DNA from: an uncultured Oscillospiraceae bacterium
GTDB taxonomy: Bacteria; Bacillota; Clostridia; Oscillospirales; Oscillospiraceae
Direction: 5' to 3'
NCBI GenBank assembly: GCA_944385195.1
Contig: CALWWH010000181.1
Span: 1 to 6,861, forward strand
Length of the DNA stretch: 6,861 nucleotides
The translations under genes were made by a program, and so were the position numbers. This document shows, piece by piece, positions 5,313 through 6,861 of the stretch (positions are counted from its first letter, which is position 1; each line of letters starts with the position of its first letter). The notes under the pieces were generated by a model that saw nothing but the letters and a program-made list of their open reading frames with translations, was not told the origin of the DNA and did not search any database.

Positions 5313-6266
5313 ATGCCAAAAGTAACTGCCTTTACCTGCGGAGCCCGCTTCGGCAACTCCGAGATTTTCGCCAAAGTCGCGCTGCAGGCGCTGCAGCGCA
5401 TGGGGATCGAGACGGAGCTCATCCGCCTCAACGACTGTGACCTGCGCCCCTGTATCGGCTGCCCCAACAAGCTCTGCAGCAAGGGGCCGGAGCACTGCAT
5501 CCACAAGGACGACGGCGGATGGCTGACCTACAAATTCTTTGAGAGCGACGGCGATCTCATCTCTGCGCCGGTGTGGAGTCTGGCGCCTACCAGTATCGTC
5601 TCCGTATTCCGTGATCGCGTCTTTGGTTACAAGGCCGACATCGCGGGCTGGGAGCGCCGCGGCGTACCCCAGTGGGCCGAGGGAATGAAGAAACAACGTC
5701 CCGGTGCGCTGATCTCCGTCGGTGGTGCCCTGACGCGCCACTGGACCAGTCTCAGCATGGCGACACTCTATACCACGGCATTCTCCACCCAGACCAATAT
5801 CGTCGACCAGATGGACGTCTGGGGCGTCTCGGCCCATGGCGAGGCGGTGCAGCATCCGGACCTGATGCTCCGGGCGAAGTATCTGGGTGAGAATCTGGGG
5901 CACGCGCTGCTGAATCCGCAGATCGATTGGACCGGCAAGTTCCTGGGGGACGATGACGGCGAGGCCTGCCCCAGCTGCCATCTGAGCCTGCTGCTGGCCC
6001 GCCCGGGCAACGACTATGTGGAGTGCGCCGTCTGTGGTCGCCGCGGAAAGGTCGATCTGATCGATGGCAAGCTCAGCTATACCTGGCCGGAGGATAAGCA
6101 GAACCGCCTTACTATGATGGGCAAGTTCGACCATATGCGCGAGATCGAACGTCACGGCATGATGCGCCAGTCCTATACGGAGGCCGAGCAGGCACAGCTG
6201 GACGAACTCAAGCGCTGGAACGACTGCGTGCTCACACCGCCGTCCCGGCAGAGAAAAGCGGAGTAA
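5313..6266 (+). CDS. NAD(P)H-dependent FMN-reductase-like flavoprotein with Cys cluster and C-terminal zinc-ribbon-like motif
   Basis: This 317-residue cytoplasmic protein has a flavodoxin-like fold at about 1-205. Seen are a first strand and FMN-phosphate loop (VTAFTCGARFGNSEIF, 4-19), the strand-loop SAPVWSLAPTSIVSVFRDR typical of the FMN-reductase/iron-sulfur-flavoprotein family, and an ISVGGA strand. Between the first two lies C47-x2-C50-x4-C55-x6-C62, similar in position to the compact Cys motif that binds a 4Fe-4S cluster in iron-sulfur flavoproteins, though the spacing differs slightly. The C-terminal part adds CPSC (219-222) and CAVC (238-241), a CxxC-x15-CxxC zinc-ribbon or rubredoxin-like knuckle, then a charged helical tail. 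It probably moves electrons from NAD(P)H or a ferredoxin to an organic substrate or partner. It is coupled to the upstream hydrolase by 14-nt spacing. Family membership is firm; cofactor content and substrate are inferred. Confidence 0.86.
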   Translation: MPKVTAFTCGARFGNSEIFAKVALQALQRMGIETELIRLNDCDLRPCIGCPNKLCSKGPEHCIHKDDGGWLTYKFFESDGDLISAPVWSLAPTSIVSVFRDRVFGYKADIAGWERRGVPQWAEGMKKQRPGALISVGGALTRHWTSLSMATLYTTAFSTQTNIVDQMDVWGVSAHGEAVQHPDLMLRAKYLGENLGHALLNPQIDWTGKFLGDDDGEACPSCHLSLLLARPGNDYVECAVCGRRGKVDLIDGKLSYTWPEDKQNRLTMMGKFDHMREIERHGMMRQSYTEAEQAQLDELKRWNDCVLTPPSRQRKAE

Positions 6267-6280
6267 TTGTTGCCATACAC

Positions 6281-6311
6281 AAAACGACCCGGCCTGAATC
6301 AGGCCGGGTCG
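6281..6311 (-). terminator. Convergent intergenic hairpin, terminator for the minus-strand esterase
   Basis: CGACCCGGCCT (6285-6295) pairs perfectly with AGGCCGGGTCG (6301-6311); the GAATC loop can close by one more G-C pair. Read on the minus strand, the stem is followed by TTTTGTG, so it fits an intrinsic terminator 15 bp beyond the esterase stop. On the plus strand no T-run follows (AACTGTTGG), although AAAA precedes the stem. It may stop the flavoprotein transcript only weakly. It fills most of the 60-bp gap between the two convergent stops. Confidence 0.85.
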
Positions 6312-6326
6312 AACTGTTGGGCGTCG

Positions 6327-6861
6327 TTATTTGCTGAGGAACAGGAAGCGCAGAACCTCGGGCATGTATTTGTTCCATGCCACGTTGCTGTGGGTCTGGC
6401 GGGAGTCGAACAGGAACATCAGATGCTCCGGGTCCATGCCCAGCTCGCGGTGCTTGCGGTATACGGTCAGCACGTCGTCCACGCTGGTGACGTCGATGGC
6501 CTGATCGCCGTTGTAGAAGGCGATGCGCACATCTGTCAGCCGGCTCATGTCGTATTCGTCCAGCATCTGCATGATCTTCTCCATGTCCAGCAGCGGGAAG
6601 CCGGGGGAGTAGACAAAAGCGCGGCCAAAGACCTCGGGGTCGCGCATGACCATGTAGTAGGATGCGCAGCCGCCGCCGGAGGCGCCGCCGATGCAGGTGT
6701 TGGCGGCGTCGGGCAGAGTCATGAAGTGCTCGTCGATCAGGGGCTTGAGGGTCTTGACGATGAAATCCGCATAGGTGTCCGTGGTGCTGGGCCCCTTGAA
6801 GAAGGGCATGGGGAAGCCGTTGTGAGAGGTTTTGGGCTCGGCGGGCAGCCAGGGCGGCGTG
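6327..6861 (-). CDS. Esterase-D-type alpha/beta-hydrolase, C-terminal part (5' end beyond the window)
   Basis: The reading frame stays open to the window edge, so the ATG at 6809 is internal and the true N-terminus lies outside. About 177 residues are visible. The fragment contains the helix YADFIVKTLKPLIDEHF, common before the nucleophile strand in the putative-esterase (PF00756-like) family. Next is the elbow IGGASGGGCAS, with the nucleophile Ser codon at 6678-6680. A late strand VRIAFYNGDQ follows, and then the catalytic His (codon 6390-6392) in THSNVAWNKYMPEVLRFLF, matching the usual H-x5-W-x3-LP-x2-L-x-F pattern. Members cleave acetyl, feruloyl or other esters, including siderophore esters; which applies here is not visible. 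Whether it is secreted cannot be judged without the N-terminus. It is transcribed toward the flavoprotein gene and ends in the hairpin at 6281-6311. Confidence 0.87.
   Translation of the reverse strand, partial: TPPWLPAEPKTSHNGFPMPFFKGPSTTDTYADFIVKTLKPLIDEHFMTLPDAANTCIGGASGGGCASYYMVMRDPEVFGRAFVYSPGFPLLDMEKIMQMLDEYDMSRLTDVRIAFYNGDQAIDVTSVDDVLTVYRKHRELGMDPEHLMFLFDSRQTHSNVAWNKYMPEVLRFLFLSK

Noticed and set aside
5214..6155. Minus-strand open frame (313 codons) opposite the flavoprotein
   Set aside because: It is a shadow of the flavoprotein gene, whose motifs (FMN loop, Cys clusters) are convincing on the plus strand.
6327..6809. Complete 160-residue esterase starting at the ATG at 6809
   Set aside because: The frame continues open to the window edge with plausible coding sequence, and 160 residues is too short for this family, so the gene is treated as cut by the window.

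Overview
The window looks like a chromosomal segment of an anaerobic Firmicute, most likely a gut Clostridia member (Oscillospirales or Lachnospirales). This is an inference from four things: the type of lipoprotein solute-binding protein, the strong purine-rich AGGAGG ribosome binding sites, G/C-ending codons alternating with AT-rich intergenic gaps, and the mix of protein families. No rRNA, tRNA, CRISPR array, insertion sequence or phage gene is visible.

Layout. (1) 17-1789 encodes a lipoprotein ABC-transporter solute-binding protein with an acidic Pro/Glu/Asp-repeat linker. A textbook UUCG-capped terminator (1834-1867) follows it, so it is probably the last gene of a transporter operon whose permeases lie to the left, outside the window. 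(2) An extended -10 promoter (about 1906-1937) leads into two tandem paralogous creatininase-family amidohydrolases (1975-2814 and 2872-3696), ending at a hairpin (3747-3777). (3) A second promoter with the same architecture (about 3827-3858) leads into a two-gene unit. The first gene is an unusual signal-less alpha/beta-hydrolase with an N-terminal InlB-type B-repeat (3892-5298). The second, 14 bp downstream, is a flavodoxin-fold NAD(P)H:FMN-reductase-like protein with an N-terminal-half Cys cluster and a C-terminal zinc-ribbon-like Cys4 motif (5313-6266). (4) Convergent on the minus strand is the C-terminal part of an esterase-D-type hydrolase (6327-6861, open at the window edge), ended by a hairpin terminator between the two genes.

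How they may work together. The solute-binding protein would capture an external organic compound, perhaps a glycoside or oligosaccharide-like ligand. The two amidohydrolases, the cytoplasmic hydrolase, the flavoprotein and the esterase could then process it by amide or ring hydrolysis, ester cleavage and reduction. Two things support a link between the creatininase operon and the hydrolase/flavoprotein operon: adjacency, and a shared promoter-proximal motif (TTCTAACRCTGTKC) at identical distance from a TGnTATACT box. The substrate cannot be read from the sequence. The best candidate for a new system is this four-gene, two-promoter unit. It combines creatininase paralogs with a shifted metal-site motif, a B-repeat/hydrolase fusion and a zinc-ribbon flavoprotein.
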